Source: Apodemus sylvaticus (lineage: Eukaryota; Chordata; Mammalia; Rodentia; Muridae). From it: DNA of 64,000 nt. Where the stretch lies: contig NC_067478.1 of assembly GCF_947179515.1 (NCBI RefSeq), positions 27,794,605 to 27,858,604 on the forward strand. Reading direction: 5' to 3'. The notes under the pieces were generated by a model, which was not told where the DNA came from, did not search any database, and saw nothing but the letters and a program-made list of their open reading frames with translations. This document shows positions 51,990-62,331 of the stretch, in pieces; position 1 is the stretch's first letter, and each line of letters opens with the position of its first letter. The position numbers were made by a program, and so were the translations under genes.

Positions 51990-53215
51990 AGTAAATAAAC
52001 AAAAATTTATATGAAATATATTAGAAATAAAACTGCTTACTAAATATTGAACAATAAACAGAATACTTAACTGTTACTATTTAAACCTCTCAGTTGCCCT
52101 GTGCTGTAGCCTGTACTAATTCCAAAAGCATCGCACTGGACTCTAACTAGTCTTCATATACAAGGTTCTAAATGGTTTTTTGGAAACTATTTAAATCTAA
52201 GCAAATTATACTCTAAAGGTGATACTTATAGGTGGCGGTAGAAAGGTCATGAGTTTGAGGCCCCCTTCAGCTGTATAACAAGTCTGAAGCTCTTACAAAT
52301 AATGATAAAAAATATTGCCAACAACACACTTATGTTTTTCTAATGTGGTAACCTATTAACTCATTCAAACTTAGACTTGAAGACTTCATAGAAAATCTTC
52401 ACCTCTGCTGACCTGGTGGTATAGACCTACCATTTGTATGGTGGGAGCAAGAACATGAGTTCCAGGCAGCCTGAGCTACCAAGTGAGAACCTGTCTAAAA
52501 ACAAACAAAAAATATCCAACTTACACAGGAATAATCTAATAAATTTAAAAACTAGCCACTCTGGATCTAGATAAATGGTTTCATGCAGATTAAGACTAGA
52601 AAAAAACATGCACCAAAACTTAACCCTGGGCCAGTAGGCAGTGCTTGCCTTAGGACCTAGCACTTAGCAAACAGATGCAGAGATAGGCAGAGTTCTGTGA
52701 ATTCAGCCTGGTCTAGACTACATAATGGGTCCAGTGAGACCCTGTTCAAAATAAATAAACCCACAGTTGAAGAAAAACTTAATTGTGGTTACTTGTGTAA
52801 CTGGAGTGAATTTTGTTTGTGTTTGTTAACAATTACCATTTTGCAATGATCAATGATCCATGATATGTGTTAAAAATATGACTTAGCTTAAGATTTGGAG
52901 TGAAGGAATTAAAACTGTCTCACAGGCAACAACTCTATGCTCAGAGAGCTAAGAACATACTCATGAAATGCATGGCAGGAATGTGAAACTTGCTTCTTGC
53001 TATGTTTGTGCAGGAGGGCTTCAGGTTCATGTAGTGGAGGATGACCTCAAACTCATCCTTCTGCCTCTACTTACCAAGCACTAGGATTATATTTGTGGGC
53101 CACCACATACTATCTCAAAACTCTTTGATACATGTGACATAATCTCCACATTACAATTCAAATTTATTGTCACTCATAAGAAGTATAGGACATTTAGATT
53201 ATATAAGAAATTTAA
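51990..53215. other. Intronic DNA with a few weak SINE pieces
   Basis: B1-like pieces at 52405-52500 (gctgacctggtggtatagac) and 52625-52750 (gggccagtaggcagtgcttg) are weak, and 52985-53120 shows an antisense B1 remnant. The rest is unassigned. Confidence 0.4.
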
Positions 53216-53220
53216 GTGTT

Positions 53221-53605
53221 GTGCTAGTCAGTTTTGCGTCAGTATGACACAAGATGAAGTCAACTGAGAAAATGCCTGGAGGTAAGTCTGTGGTATGGTT
53301 TCCTTACTGATGGTAGACGTGGGAGGGCCCAGCTCACTGTGGGCAGCATGGCCCTTGAGCTGGTAGTCTAGGGTGCAATAAGAAAGCAAACTAAGCAATC
53401 GAGTAAGCAGCAGTCCTCCATGGCCTCTGCATCAGCTCCTGCTTCCAGGTTCCAGCCCTGTTGGAGTTCCTGGCCTGACTTCCCTTCACGATGGGAATCC
53501 AGTTCCACTGAGATGTGGAACTAGAAGGTGAAATAAACCCTTTCCTCCCCAAGCTGATTTTAGTCACGGTGCTTTATCACAGCAATAGAAACCCTAACTA
53601 AAACT
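53221..53605 (+). mobile_element. LTR-like dispersed repeat
   Basis: Shares blocks with 35291-35692 in the same order: ccatggcctctgcatcagct, cctgacttccctt, gaaataaaccctttcctccc, cagcaatagaaaccctaact. It has the same kind of ends and is probably a related solo LTR. Confidence 0.5.
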
Positions 53606-53639
53606 AATACTGATTAGGAAAAGATAAGAATATTCTTGA

Positions 53640-53715
53640 GCTTGTTATTTAAACAAATGTATTTGTTAAATAAACATTTGTTAAATAAACATTTGTTAAA
53701 TAAACAAATGTTATT
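53640..53715. repeat. Short tandem repeat, AACAAATGT/TTAAATAA type
   Basis: Four imperfect repeats of about 17 bases (ttgttaaataaacatttg and variants). They form short inverted repeats with each other. Confidence 0.7.
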
Positions 53716-53904
53716 TAAGCAAATGTCTTTGCTATAACTGTAACTTTATAACATAGGTAGACTACTACTAATAGTACCTTTCATTTGCCTTTCTGATATA
53801 GGACATCAGTATGTAGCTGACCAGGAATATCACATATGTGGGCCAGAATAGCAACCTGCTTCATCTTTCCAAATGTTTGTTGGGATTAAAGGTATGTATC
53901 AAGC

Positions 53905-53933
53905 TGGGTGGTGGTGGCACACACCTTTCTTTT
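53905..53933 (+). repeat. B1 head, separated from its body by an L1 insertion
   Basis: agctgggtggtggtggcaca and cacctt form the first ~30 bases of a sense B1. The body resumes at 54631 (ggctttaatcccagtgctca). Confidence 0.8.
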
Positions 53934-54023
<90 letters not shown>

Positions 54024-54076
54024 TTCCTTCCTTCCTTCCTTCCTTCCTTCCTTCCTTTCTTTCTCCTCCTTCTTTT
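53934..54076. repeat. (TTTC)n (TTCC)n microsatellite
   Basis: About 140 bases of pyrimidine at the tail side of the L1. The Phe/Leu/Ser open frames across it are artefacts. Confidence 0.95.
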
Positions 54077-54625
54077 TTTTTAAAACATATTTTCTTTATT
54101 TACATTTCAAATGTTATCCCCTTTCCTAGTTTCCCCTCTGAAAATCCCCTATCCCATTCCCCCTCCCCCTGCTCACCAACCCACCCACTCCCACTTCCCT
54201 GTTCTGGCATTTCCCTATACTAGGGCATCCAGCCTTCACAAGACCAAGGGCCTCTCCTCCCTTTGATGTACAACAAGGCCATCCTCTGCTGCATATGTAT
54301 CTGGAGCCATGGGTCCCTCCATGTGAACTCTTTGGTTGGTGGTTTAGTCCCTGAGAGCTCTGGGGGGGGGGCGGGTACTGGGTAGTTCATATTGTTGTTT
54401 CTCCTATGGGAAACCTAGCGACCCTGTATTTAGTTCAATGGTTGGCTGAGAACATCTTCCTCTGTATTTGTCAGGCACTGTATTTGTCAAGCACTGGCAG
54501 GAAACAGCTATATTAGGCTCCTGTCAGCAAGCACTTGTTGGCATCCACAATAGTCTCTGGGTTTGGTGACTGTATATGGGACAGGTGGGGCAGTCTCTAA
54601 TGGTCTTTCCTTAATTTCTGCTCCA
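54077..54625 (-). mobile_element. 5'-truncated young L1 3' UTR inserted into a B1
   Basis: Antisense mouse L1 3' UTR of a different, younger type than the other copies: tctttatttacatttcaaat, then ccctatactagggcatccag, gtttagtccctgagagctct with a G-run at 54364-54371, and gtctctgggtttggtgactg. It ends where B1 text resumes. Confidence 0.85.
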
Positions 54626-54630
54626 CACTT

Positions 54631-54780
54631 TGGCTTTAATCCCAGTGCTCATGAGGTAGAGGCAAGTGGATTTCTGCAAGTTCCAGGACAGCCTGGACTA
54701 CACAGTGAGTTATAGGATGGTCAGGGCTACAGAGAGAAATCCTGTCTGGGAAAACAAAAACCAAACAAACCAAATGCAAC
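54631..54780 (+). repeat. B1 body resuming after the L1
   Basis: Sense: taatcccagtgctcatgagg, gatttctgcaagttccagga, cagggctacagagagaaatc, with an AAAC-rich tail. A short internal deletion removes the gaggccagcctgg block. Confidence 0.85.
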
Positions 54781-54901
54781 CAACCCAAAAGGTGTGTTGT
54801 GTCTTTCCATCAGGGTCTGCACCATTTTTTTTTTTAATCAAAAAGGAAAACTAAGTCAAATTGAGTTTCTACTTAGAAGTTCTCATGACTGAGGAACTTA
54901 C

Positions 54902-55109
54902 CCGAGTAGAGAGAAACAGAGACTGAGGAGAGTGGCCGAGACCTCCCGAGTGCCCAGTCGAAGCTGATGTGTTTGCGCTACAGTGACTCACAGCTGGCTG
55001 TGGTTTCACGATGGCAGTCAACTTCTGATTTCCTGTTTCACACCGACTCCCATGAGAAAGGTTCACCAAGGCACTTGTTGGCAGCCGGTATCCCCTACCC
55101 GGTGAGCAC
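54902..55109 (-). CDS. Xrn1: Xrn1 coding exon, end of the SH3-like domain
   Basis: Completes the codon for Arg120 and encodes residues 121-189 (208 nucleotides, ends in phase 0). The acceptor is TTAATTGTAG and the donor CTCGG|GTAAGT. It starts CSPGRGYRLPTSALVNLSHG, the last strands of the SH3-like domain, then becomes a Ser/His-rich linker. Conserved with human XRN1 throughout. Confidence 0.97.
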
Positions 55110-55134
55110 CTACAATTAAGAAGCTATTTCAGTG

Positions 55135-55310
55135 GCAGGTCTGGTTGTACATGCCTATAATGTGGGCAGCTGGGAGGCAGGAGTAGGAAGGTCAGAAATT
55201 CAATGTAGTCCTCAGATATAATGGCAGTTCTAGGCCACACTGTGCTACAGAGTACAACTTTGCCTCAAAAAATGTGGGAAAAATAAAATAAAATAAAAAA
55301 AAAAAAGAAA
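55135..55310 (+). repeat. Diverged B1 SINE
   Basis: Sense: ggtctggttgtacatgccta, taatgtgggcagctgggagg, with an A-rich AAAATAAAAT tail. Confidence 0.6.
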
Positions 55311-55609
55311 AAATACTAGAAGTTAATTAAGGGATAGATCCCTGAACTTAAGAAAAGGGGGAAAGTCTTTTGTCAACTTCTTCAATTCTAATAATACTTT
55401 TTCGTTTTTCAAAAATACCATCTTCTTGTATTGAGGACACTGAAAAAGTAGAGTTCTTTTATGAGTTCCAGTTTGCTATAAACACGTATTTTAATGAGAC
55501 ATATTATAAAAGTGAATGTACATGAAAGCAATCTTTCACAGCTCTCTCTCAGATGCCCTTAAGTAGGAGTAGGAGAAAAAGATGTCAACAAGACAAAACA
55601 GACAAAAAC

Positions 55610-55925
55610 ACCAAGCCATGCCTGGTAATGCATGCCTGTAGTCACAGTATTAGAGAGGCTGAGGTAGGAATATCAGGTGTTCAAAGCCAGCCTTGGCTAT
55701 GTTTCAAATCTGAAACTAGTCTGTCTAGATGAAACCCTTTGTCAAAGAAATTAAAACAACGAAAAAGAAAACAAAACCAAAGCACACATCATCCTGGTGT
55801 GTTTTGACAGTGTGGCTGCACATCCTTGAACCTGTCTGTCATCCATGAACGTGGAATGTAGAGGAAGGAAGACCTTGGGTTTGAGGTCAGCTTTGATCAA
55901 GACTTTGTCTCAAAATAATAAATAA
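55610..55925 (+). repeat. Two diverged B1 SINEs
   Basis: 55610-55775 (caagccatgcctggtaatgc, tgcctgtagtcacagtatta) and 55795-55925 (ggaagaccttgggtttgagg, actttgtctcaaaataataa). Confidence 0.55.
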
Positions 55926-56094
55926 AAAAAAGTCATGTAATATATATGTTAAATATATACAACAGTTATTGTGCAAAGGTGAGTTATTATAACTAAACAA
56001 TTGAATAAAAGATCAAAATTCTGTTGTTGCATTTAAGAGTACACATTGGAAGGTCTTAGAGGAACAAGCATATTGAAGATTCAAAATAACAGAA

Positions 56095-56235
56095 TTTTTA
56101 TATTATTATTGAGTGCCCATGGGAAGAGGTCAGAGGACAGCTTCATGAATTTGGCTACTTTCTTCCTTCGAGCTTTCCTGGGTCTGGCAGCCGTCACCTA
56201 CACCTGCTCTGTCATCTCGCTGGCTCAGTAATGGC
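56095..56235 (-). repeat. B3-like SINE fragment
   Basis: Antisense: tattgagtgcccatgggaag, aggtcagaggacagcttcat. Confidence 0.5.
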
Positions 56236-56239
56236 ATGT

Positions 56240-57050
56240 TGTAGAACCATTCTGTATAGACTAAGATTTTATGACAGGAGGCTAAACAAGAGTAATTTAA
56301 AATTATAATTACCTATTAACCAAAACACAGATGCAAAGGAAATTAAGTTCATGGCAGCTTTGTAGTTAAATTAGAAAGAAAAGCTGGAAAATGAGTCTAT
56401 TTTTCCCTCCTAATATTCTAGTAATTTTCATTACAAATGAAGACATTATAAAGTATAAGTGAAAGAACACATCCTTGCTAGTAGTTCCTGTAACTTTAAA
56501 CTTTATACTAGAGCTCCCTCAAAATATCATATTTCATATGCTTTAAAATGAAAGCAACTCAACTCTACTGTTTTAAATCTGATAACTTCCAGTTTTTGCT
56601 TTTATCCTTCAGAGTCAAGTTTCCTGTCTCATTACTATACTGCTATCTAATCCTCGTTACTTGATCTTGTTAAGAACCTCTAATTCCACTACATTAGATG
56701 ATGAAGACTTACATGTCTTTGAACTCAGCCAGCTCAATTCCTGAAGCCATTTAACCAGAAAATGTCCTTTGCCGCCTGTTCTCTCCTGTGTTCCTGAGTA
56801 CTTCTCACTCTATTCTTTCCTCTCTGCCCAGGTAACCACTGTTCATGCATTGTCTCATTTAATTAAACAGTTCCCATTAGAGTCAGTTGCTGAATCTCCT
56901 TGGCTAAAGTGAAAAATCAGGAGGGTAGACAGGCACTCACTGTTTTAATACTATAGCAACTATGATGTCAAATTGGGCACACACATCTGCAAGTAACACA
57001 AATCAAAGAATGCATGGACATTCATGAAGGACAATTATTATTTGGAAATA
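56240..57050. other. Unique-looking intronic DNA
   Basis: No repeat family or additional exon could be supported. Confidence 0.4.
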
Positions 57051-57055
57051 CAAAC

Positions 57056-57125
57056 CTTATTGTTAAGCCTCCAGGAAATTCCTCATCAAATAGTACTTCA
57101 AATAGTACATCAGCTTCTCTACTAG
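57056..57125 (-). CDS. Xrn1: Xrn1 coding exon, SH3-like domain core (70 nt)
   Basis: Completes Ala97 and encodes residues 98-119 plus two bases of Arg120. The acceptor is CTTTAACAG and the donor ATAAG|GTTTGT. Translation (A)SREADVLFEVLFDEEFPGG, then LTI(R), forms the middle strands of the SH3-like domain. It lies hidden under longer open frames in other phases. Confidence 0.96.
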
Positions 57126-57744
57126 CTGTTAAAGATGAAGAAAGGAGTCAGACTGAAAAACCAGACAATGAGAAACCAGCAGTTTTTAAGAATGCTCAAA
57201 AGCATTTGTTTTATTCTAAAAGTTTATAAAAATTGTTTAAATATGAAGAAACATGTAACAGCACACTGCCTGCCATCTGAGGCAAGAGACAACACACATG
57301 CCTTACAAGAGCATCTTGTCTATATCCCCAAAAGGCACCCACAGTCTTTACCTTGACAATCTGGTTGCTTATATACTCCTTTACATTTTCACTAGTACGG
57401 ACATACCCGATATGTATATAGTGTTTTACAAGTTCTAAAGCATTATCCATCTCTATCTCTGTCTGTCTGTAACTATCTACCTACCACTGGGGATACAGTC
57501 TTGAAACACACTTATGCTTGTTTCAAAATGATGAGACTCAGTCTTGTTTCCTGAATATATCACAGTATTTCTCATATTCTATCCATGAATATACCATCAT
57601 TTATCTCTTTCCTCTGCTATAAAAACTTAGTTTATAATTTTAACAATTATAAAAATGCTATTATAAATATCATGGAAATGTCTTCTCTATGTATGCTAAT
57701 TTTTCCCTAGAAGTAAAATTACTAGGTGTTAAGGAATGCATTAA

Positions 57745-57900
57745 ATTTTTGTTTGTTTCGAGACAGGGTTTCTTTGTGTAGCCTTGGCTGTCTGGAACTT
57801 GCTTGTGGATCAGGCTTGCCTTGAACTCACAGAGATCTGCCTGCTTGTGCCTCCCGAGTGCTGGGAGTGCTAAATGCATGTGCCACCACTTTCCAGGCTC
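57745..57900 (-). repeat. B1 SINE
   Basis: Antisense, moderately diverged: ttcgagacagggtttctttg, gatctgcctgcttgtgcctc. Confidence 0.85.
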
Positions 57901-58415
57901 ATTTAAAAAAATTTAATATAAAATTGGCATGATAGGTTATACATATTTAAAGTATACAATTTAGTAAATTTTACCATATGTAGTTAGTCAAGAAGCCATA
58001 ATAAATAAGACAGTTATTCCCAAACTCTCCTTTGTCATTTTGCAATGCATATTCTTAGTAACCAGGAAACTATTAAAATATTGTCATTATAGATGACTGC
58101 ATATATCGAATTTAAAATAAATAAGATTATGCAGTTCATATTCTTTTTTGTCTGGCTTCTATCAGCATAATTATTTTGAGAGTCATGCATTTTGAATGTA
58201 TCATTTTTTTTCTTTTTCCATTGCTGAGAAGCATTTCATTGCATATTATCTAACAATTTATTTACTCATCTACTGACAAGCATTTGGAACTTTCTGATTT
58301 TTTATTGTCACTTAAGGTTTGGTGTAAATTCACATCTTATTCTGTCCTGGATCAGAATCTAGGAATGGAATGTCTTTACTTCTCTGGTGTAGGTTCAACA
58401 TTTTAAGAATTTATT
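57900..58415 (-). mobile_element. Ancient L1 (L1M-type) 3' end
   Basis: Antisense text in the order known for old mammalian L1s: tacatatttaaagtatacaa, cttctatcagcataattatt, cattgctgagaagcatttca, ctactgacaagcatttggaa, ggaatggaatgtctttact. Much older than the mouse-specific L1 copies here. Confidence 0.7.
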
Positions 58416-58424
58416 AGAGGCTGG

Positions 58425-58580
58425 TGAGATGACAATCCTCAGGACCAAATGGTAGAGAGAATGATGCTATAAATAATCCTCTGGCCTCCACATGTACACT
58501 GTGGCACCCAAGTGAGCATACACACTCCCACTCCACGTATACACTCATGGCCTGACACACACAGAACCAAGAAAAACTAA
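58425..58580 (+). repeat. B3-like SINE
   Basis: Sense: agaggctggtgagatgacaa, taatcctctggcctccacat, then a CA-rich end. Confidence 0.6.
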
Positions 58581-58589
58581 ATAGAAAAC

Positions 58590-58860
58590 GTAACTATTAG
58601 AAAACCTATAATCTTAGCACTTGGGAGGTTGAGGCTGAAGGATTTTGAGTTTGAGGTCAGCCTGTGCTACATATAGTTCCAGGAAAGTCTTGGCTACATA
58701 GCAAGGGCATGCCACAAACAAACTTAACAAACAAAGCCAGATATGTTAGTGCACAAACTAATTTCAATACTCAGTTGCAAATGAAGAAAGATTATGAGTC
58801 TGAGGTTAGCCTGGGTTATGAAGAAACTGTCAAAAATTAAAAATACCCCTCTTCAAAAAA
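58590..58860 (+). repeat. Two diverged B1 SINEs
   Basis: 58600-58730 (ataatcttagcacttgggag, gagtttgaggtcagcctgtg) and 58735-58850 (gccagatatgttagtgcaca, gtctgaggttagcctgggtt). Confidence 0.6.
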
Positions 58861-59320
58861 AAAAGTGTATTTTTATAAGGACCTACCAAACTACTTTCCA
58901 AAGTGGGCGTATCATTGTCAATTCTTACTGACAATGCAGGAGAGTTCTATTCAGTCCATGGCACTATTGCCACCTGGACACTTCTTTATTCTTTCCTTTT
59001 AACCTTTCTTTCTCTTCGGAGGTAAAGCCTGATGTAGCCTAGGCTGTCTCTGACTCAGTATGTGAGTCAGGGGTGACCCTGAAGTTCTGTTCCTACCTGT
59101 GCTGCCTGTGGCACTGGGCTCTGAACCAGAGCTTCACTTCATCCTGGCAAGCAATCTACCTACTAAGCTGTGCCCACAACCCTCCCATTCATTTCAGTCA
59201 GTCCAGCTGGGGTTTGGCAGTATCACTTTCCCTGCACATACTTCCTGTGGTGGAACATCTGCTTGACCACTGTGCTCATGTAAGAAGAATGGCTGAGGGA
59301 ATCCAGGACTGAAGTCTTAC

Positions 59321-59453
59321 CTCCTTTAATTCCGATGACGGTGCCTCGAAGGCCGACTGGCACAGAGAAGTCTTCTCTCACGTTTACAACACGATCAAAG
59401 AGACGAAATTCAGCATCCCGATCAGGAACGACTCCATGCTGCTGCTCTAAAGG
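59321..59453 (-). CDS. Xrn1: Xrn1 coding exon, start of the SH3-like domain
   Basis: Residues 53-96 and the first base of codon 97. The acceptor is CTTCTGTCCAG and the donor AAAGGAG|GTAAGA. It encodes PLEQQHGVVPDRDAEFRLFD, then RVVNVREDFSVPVGLRGTVI and GIKG. The RVVNV...VPVG..GTVIGI pattern is the first part of the XRN1 SH3-like domain, which packs against the nuclease core in known XRN1 structures. Confidence 0.97.
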
Positions 59454-59671
59454 CTGGACAGAAGAGAGCTTTGTATTCTAAGGGACATCTGAAACCTTTC
59501 ACATTTTGATGTCTGTGAGTTCTGTTTTTAGAGGTCTTACTACGTAGCCCTGAGAGACTGCAGACTTATTCTGCAGCCTCAGTCGCCCTCCGCCTCACCG
59601 TCTTCTGACTGCCTCCTGAGGGTTGGGATTGCGGGCATGCCGCCATGCAGAGTTCTTTCATAGACACTTAC

Positions 59672-59728
59672 TCTGTACAGCAAGTGGGGCTTCACTGTCA
59701 CCCGGACTTTCTTGTTGTTCTTTCTTTG
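59672..59728 (-). CDS. Xrn1: Xrn1 coding exon (57 nt)
   Basis: Residues 34-52, phase 0 at both ends. The acceptor is TCTTCCTCAG and the donor TACAGA|GTAAGT. Translation QRKNNKKVRVTVKPHLLYR matches the XRN1 segment just before the SH3-like domain. It is short and basic. Confidence 0.95.
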
Positions 59729-60034
59729 CTGAGGAAGAGAGAATTCAAATGGAAAATTATAAAGCCACCACCACTTGCAACATCTGTGAATTTCATAAAG
59801 CCAAACAAAGATTGTAATATTAAGAATACCTAAAGTTTTGCACCTGCAGGAGTGAAATACATATTGATAAGATGAATATTCTAATTTCTTAAATCTTGTT
59901 ATTTTAGGTGGTATCAGCAGCAGCAGCAGCAAATGTAGAGTTGGCTGTCTCCTTTACATTTATGTATGGAGATCAAACTCAGATCATTGGGTGGCAATTC
60001 TTTTTACTTGCTAAGTCATCTTGCTGGCTTCAAT

Positions 60035-60190
60035 TGTTTTTTTTTTTTGAAATAGGGCCTCATTATGTAGACCTGGTTGTCCCGGAACCTGCCATGTAAA
60101 CCAGGCTGGCCTTAAGCTCACAGCTATCTATCTACCTGTCTCTGCCTCCCAAATGTTGGGATTAAACATGGTACACACCACAATCCTAAA
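60035..60190 (-). repeat. B1 SINE
   Basis: Antisense: tttgaaatagggcctcatta, gcctccc, gttgggattaaacatggtac. Diverged. Confidence 0.7.
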
Positions 60191-60224
60191 TTCTTATTTA
60201 TAAGTTTTAAAGGTAAAATACTTA

Positions 60225-60375
60225 AAATATTTATTTTTAATTTATTATTTCTGTGTGCACGCGCGCGCGTGGGCCTGCCAAGTGCTGGTGGTTAACTCAG
60301 GGTCCTTGGAATGCTAGGAGAGGGCTCCACCTGAGCTCTGTCCCAGTCTTGCTCTAAGTCCATCTGGTGTGTAAC
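60225..60375 (-). repeat. B3-like SINE fragment
   Basis: Antisense: tattatttctgtgtgcacgc followed by a short alternating GC run (60257-60268), then ggtggttaactcagggtcct. Confidence 0.45.
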
Positions 60376-60719
60376 TGCCCAACCCAAGAAAGAAGACTGC
60401 CAATCAGGACAGAAGAAACTAACTTTTAAGACAGAAGATTATATTTGTTTTAAACTTTATATATATATTTTTCTCTAAAAAGAATAGTAAAGAATAGTCA
60501 TCAGAAGTTTTTTGGAGACAAGGTTTTACTCTGTTTAGGAGGTATCATCAAATTCAAGATGATTTCCTGCCAAGGCCTTGTAAGTGCTGAGATTACAGGC
60601 ACCCTTGCCATGCTGTACTAACAAAGATTTGTAATAAAGAAAAACAAAGGATGAAGCATTTATGTATAAAGGCATAATAAAACTTTAAAACTTAAAAATT
60701 GATGCGTATGCCTGTGCGT

Positions 60720-60725
<6 letters not shown>

Positions 60726-60755
<30 letters not shown>
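60726..60755. repeat. (GT)n microsatellite
   Basis: Fourteen GT units. Confidence 0.9.
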
Positions 60756-60756
<1 letters not shown>

Positions 60757-60892
60757 AGTGTATTTGTGTGTACTTAGACCAACTGACTCAGAAACAGGTG
60801 GTTGTTTTTTGTTTTTGTAGAAAAAAGAAAACATAGATAAAACCATCTATACCCCTTACTGTACACCCATACACACATATTAAGAAGTAGGA

Positions 60893-60955
60893 GGAAGGAA
60901 GGAAGGAAGGAAGGAAAGAAGGAAAGAAGGAAGGAAAGAAGGAAGGAAGGAAAGG
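60893..60955. repeat. (GGAA)n microsatellite
   Basis: About fifteen GGAA units with some AGAA interruptions. Confidence 0.9.
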
Positions 60956-60959
60956 ACTG

Positions 60960-61520
60960 GATTCCTAGGGTAAAATGACTGTTAGTCTTTTCTTTCTAGC
61001 TCTGCTAACATTTCCACACTGAAGGTCATTAGACAGACTAACCTAGCTAACAAAGCTACCACTTTTTAGTCTTTTAGGAAGGAGGGAAGAGAGTAGAAAG
61101 ATGAAAGAGTGGGTTAGACAGCGGGGAGGAGCTGTTAGTGAGCTTTCCTGGGAGCGACAGGTTTCTGAGCAGAACTGCAATTGTGGTCACACCCGACCAT
61201 GAAGGAGGTTGGGAAGCACAGCCTGGGAAATGGGGAAATGTGCAGAGGTGAGAGAACCTGGACTCTGTTCCAAAACAACTAGAAACAGGTTGATTTGGGA
61301 TGTAACTTGTGAGGTACCCTGTCTTCCCCATCTGTGCCTTTGCTGCTCCCAGCCACACACACTCCCATTTTCATGTACAATACTTTTAGTTCTCATAACC
61401 ACACGGTCTCCTTGACATACTCTGGTATCTAGATCTGACATCCATAGCTTCTGCAGTCAAGTTCACGGGGATCTTCTAAAGGTCAAGTTATCTACAATTG
61501 TGACATATTATAGTTAAAAC
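60960..61520. other. Intronic DNA, nothing recognised
   Basis: Open frames exist on the minus strand at 61074-61441, but the translations match nothing I know and would not fit the phases of the flanking Xrn1 exons without suitable splice sites. Confidence 0.4.
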
Positions 61521-61524
61521 TAAC

Positions 61525-61690
61525 ATACTGCAATTGGCTGTGGTGGCATATGCTTTTAATCCTAGCACCTGAGAGGCAGAGGCAGGTGGATCTCTGAGTT
61601 TGAGGCCAGTCTGGTTAGCAGAGCTAGTTCTAGGACAGCCAGGGTTACAGAGGAACCCTGTCTTAACAGCCACCCCTCCCCCCAAAAAAA
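61525..61690 (+). repeat. B1 SINE
   Basis: Sense: ggctgtggtggcatatgctt, gagtttgaggccagtctggt, ending in a C/A tail. Confidence 0.8.
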
Positions 61691-62069
61691 CTAACTTAGT
61701 TTATACTGATGGACAAGAAAAAAATAAATTACTAAATATGACAATATGTTATATATAAGTATATGTAATTTTGCTTTAAAATTTTTGAATTTAAAATAAA
61801 TTAATAATTTCAAACATTTAGAAATTAATGAAAACAGAATTGGAGAAGAAGAATAATAAATAAATAATAAACAGTTACACCTAACCAAGTGTTACTTGGC
61901 TTGGCAGTTTAGAATGTAGTTTGCTACATTATCCTCTAGGGCCCTATCAGAACTGCAGATGTAGTACAACTGAAGTCTCAACTGCTCAGAGCTCAGGGAA
62001 CTAGGAAATGCTTGGTGGGTCTGCATAGGCCATCGTTGCAGAGCAAACTCAACAGACCTAGCTTCTGCC

Positions 62070-62215
62070 TTTTCTTTTCAACAGGGCCTTGTTATGTAGC
62101 CATAGCTGACTTGGAACTCGCTAAGGACGGGCTGGGCGTACATTACGGCAGTCCTCCTGTGGCCTGCCACACCCAAGTGCTGGGATTAGGCGTGTGTCAC
62201 CGTATGTGGCTGTTC
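62070..62215 (-). repeat. Diverged B1 SINE
   Basis: Antisense: aacagggccttgttatgtag, acccaagtgctgggattagg. It lies only about 15 bases from the donor of exon 62231-62331. Confidence 0.65.
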
Positions 62216-62230
62216 AGAATCGGTACTTAC

Positions 62231-62331
62231 CAAGATTCCATGGTGATTTACTTGTACCTTAAAGTTTAAGAAGCATTGCTTGGGTGGAACACAGATGTTT
62301 ACAAATGTTCTGCCAATATGAGAACTACCAT
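62231..62331 (-). CDS. Xrn1: Xrn1 coding exon, upstream of the SH3-like domain
   Basis: Two bases of a split codon plus residues 1-33, ending in phase 0 and joining exon 59672-59728. The acceptor is TTTTCTTGTTAG and the donor ATCTTG|GTAAGT. Translation GSSHIGRTFVNICVPPKQCF, then LNFKVQVNHHGIL, has alternating hydrophobic residues of beta strands, which suits the D2/D3 region of XRN1. The assignment rests on position, splice sites and phase more than on recalled sequence, so it is a little less certain than the downstream exons. Confidence 0.82.

Noticed and set aside
61074..61441. Two overlapping minus-strand frames that could be an Xrn1 exon
   Set aside because: The translations do not resemble XRN1, and the phases of exons 62231-62331 and 59672-59728 already join without it, with no good border sites here.
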